This document shows, piece by piece, positions 32,013 to 32,860 of a stretch of 32,860 nt of DNA. The stretch comes from Pseudomonadota bacterium (lineage in GTDB: Bacteria > Pseudomonadota > Gammaproteobacteria > Burkholderiales > Burkholderiaceae_E). Position numbers and translations under genes: made by a program. Under the pieces are notes generated by a model, which was not told the DNA's origin, did not search any database, and worked only from the letters and a program-made list of their open reading frames with translations. How positions within the stretch are numbered: position 1 is the stretch's first letter; the number at the start of each line of letters is the position of its first letter. The DNA is taken from assembly GCA_023388075.1 (NCBI GenBank), contig JAEWGX010000129.1:1-32860 (forward strand). The letters run 5' to 3'.

Positions 32013-32040
32013 GGCAACATTGCCGAACGGCAATGTTGCC
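32013..32040. promoter_or_regulatory. Perfect 12-bp inverted repeat between the two-component and TTT operons
   Basis: GGCAACATTGCC and GGCAATGTTGCC are exact reverse complements around a GAAC loop, 26 bases after the kinase stop and 130 bases before the tctB start. Without a T-run on either strand it is not a canonical intrinsic terminator. It could be a terminator helped by Rho or an operator for the tct operon. Confidence 0.6.
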
Positions 32041-32169
32041 GCCATGAAACGTCGGCCCACCCCCCACTAAGATGCGCCACCGGCCGTGCCAACGGCCTGA
32101 TCCTAGAGCCGCGGTGCAGGTACACCCGGCACGACGCAGCGCCGTACGGCGCATCAGGGGGACGATACC

Positions 32170-32631
32170 TTGAAGATTCGCAACCAGAAGGACTTCTGGT
32201 CGGCCGTGATGTTCGTCATCTTCGGCGCGCTGTTCATGCTCTGGTCGACCGACTACCAGTTCGGGACGGCCCAGCGCATGGGTCCCGGCTACTTTCCGAC
32301 CGTCCTGGGCGCCCTGCTCATCGTGCTCGGCGTCATGGTGGGCCTGCCCGCCGTCAAGCCGCACGCCGAAGAGACCACGGTCGAGCCCATCGGCTGGCGC
32401 GGGCTGATCATCATCCTCGGCGCAGTGGTGCTCTATGGCGTCCTGCTTCCGATCCTGGGCTTCGTCGTCTCGCTTGCCGTGCTGATCCTGCTGAGCTCCA
32501 TGGGCACCCGCGAGTTCACCTGGAAGGCCAGCCTGCTGTCGGTCGTGGTGCTCGGGGTGTTCAGCTACGTGACCTTCGTCATGGGGCTGAACCTGCAGTT
32601 CTCGGTCTGGCCGCCGTTCCTGGTCCGCTGA
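32170..32631 (+). CDS. tctB: Tripartite tricarboxylate transporter small membrane subunit TctB
   Basis: 153 residues from the TTG at 32170, with AGGGGGA eight bases upstream. The sequence MKIRNQKDFWSAVMFVIFGALFMLWSTDYQFGTAQRMGPGYFP is the standard TctB beginning (the dFwsg.....fG....GtaarMGPGyFP pattern). Four hydrophobic segments follow (about 10-25, 43-60, 76-112 and 120-145). TctB and TctA form the Na+/H+-driven inner-membrane carrier, fed by a periplasmic TctC/Bug binding protein. No binding-protein gene is seen in the window; it may follow tctA or lie elsewhere. tctA follows after 15 bases. Confidence 0.93.
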   Translation: MKIRNQKDFWSAVMFVIFGALFMLWSTDYQFGTAQRMGPGYFPTVLGALLIVLGVMVGLPAVKPHAEETTVEPIGWRGLIIILGAVVLYGVLLPILGFVVSLAVLILLSSMGTREFTWKASLLSVVVLGVFSYVTFVMGLNLQFSVWPPFLVR

Positions 32632-32646
32632 GCAAGGAGAGACGTC

Positions 32647-32860
32647 ATGGAAGTATTCGAGCACCTTGCTCTCGGCTTCGCCACGGCGGCGACGCTCGAG
32701 AACCTGATGTACTGCTTCATCGGGTGTTTCCTCGGCACCGCGATCGGCGTGCTGCCCGGCATCGGGCCGCTGGCGACCATCGCCATGCTGCTGCCCATCA
32801 CCTATCAGCTCTCGGACCCGACCACCGCGCTGATCATGCTCGCCGGCATCTACTACGGCT
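32647..32860 (+). CDS. tctA: Tripartite tricarboxylate transporter large membrane subunit TctA, 5' part only
   Basis: The ATG at 32647 has AAGGAG upstream and the frame runs off the right edge after 71 codons of an expected roughly 500. The visible piece MEVFEHLALGFATAATLENL, then CFIGCFLGTAIGVLPGIGPLATIAMLLP, is the highly conserved TctA N-terminus with the GvLPGiGP substrate-related motif. It starts 15 bases after tctB, in the usual order. The substrate cannot be read from this part. Confidence 0.94.
   Translation, partial: MEVFEHLALGFATAATLENLMYCFIGCFLGTAIGVLPGIGPLATIAMLLPITYQLSDPTTALIMLAGIYYG

Noticed and set aside
1..32860. CRISPR array, toxin-antitoxin module, riboswitch or rRNA
   Set aside because: No spaced repeats of CRISPR type, no small overlapping toxin-antitoxin pair and no recognisable riboswitch or rRNA sequence were seen.

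Overview
The window reads as a high-GC betaproteobacterial chromosome, most likely of the order Burkholderiales. The pointers are the gene order rplU-rpmA-obg-proB with a divergent ispB, the start of a tripartite tricarboxylate transporter (TTT) operon, many LysR/IclR/AraC-type regulators, strong G/C third-position bias that opens long meaningless frames on the opposite strand, and several GTG/TTG starts backed by Shine-Dalgarno sequences. No plasmid, phage or CRISPR signature is visible. The genus cannot be fixed from the sequence alone.

Layout. (1) 1-6237, minus strand: housekeeping block. A strong promoter (TTGACC-17-TATAAT) drives rplU, encoding an L21 with an unusual C-terminal helix-hairpin-helix extension, then rpmA. 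A hairpin terminator follows. Next come obg, proB, a 3-hydroxyisobutyrate-dehydrogenase-like gene, an S41 peptidase lipoprotein and a truncated second lipoprotein, all closely packed or overlapping. (2) 6238-7416, plus strand: ispB and a tRNA-Pro(CGG). (3) 7417-9880: a decayed stretch directly behind the tRNA. It holds the N-terminal piece of an IS21-type IstB, a possible GFA-family tail, one intact small conserved gene, a 5'-truncated ring-cleaving dioxygenase joined to the tail of an alpha/beta-hydrolase, and a frameshifted pirin. (4) 9877-12338: a DedA-rhodanese fusion, a SnoaL-like protein and a short AraC regulator. (5) 12339-17328: a large winged-helix/NTPase/TPR regulator, an exported isochorismatase-like hydrolase with its own terminator, and a divergent LuxR-type regulator whose receiver domain is degenerate.

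(6) 17512-25635: a small GNAT protein, a LysR regulator divergent from an exported Kelch protein with a perfect palindrome between them, a membrane PAS-GGDEF-EAL protein with a degenerate GGDEF motif behind a Crp/Fnr-type gene, an unrecognised 408-residue protein, and an exported PepSY-like protein. (7) 25616-29779: an IclR regulator divergent from a probable catabolic operon (VOC protein, FAD-dependent aromatic hydroxylase, DUF2783 protein, then a DUF2889 protein), with a readable promoter and IclR-type operator between. (8) 29850-32860: an OmpR-type response regulator and histidine kinase with overlapping reading frames, a perfect 12-bp inverted repeat, then tctB and the start of tctA, which runs off the window.

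How the genes work together. The first block serves translation, ribosome assembly, proline and quinone-side-chain synthesis. The rest is mostly regulator-target pairs: LuxR/isochorismatase-like, LysR/Kelch, IclR/VOC-hydroxylase and two-component system/TTT transporter. The remnants in region 3 (dioxygenase, hydrolase, pirin, possibly GFA) would once have made a plausible quinone or aromatic-electrophile detoxification cluster. No single unmistakably new system is evident. The best leads are the L21 fusion, the degenerate-receiver regulator with its exported hydrolase, the unknown 408-residue protein, and the IclR-controlled hydroxylase operon with two DUFs.
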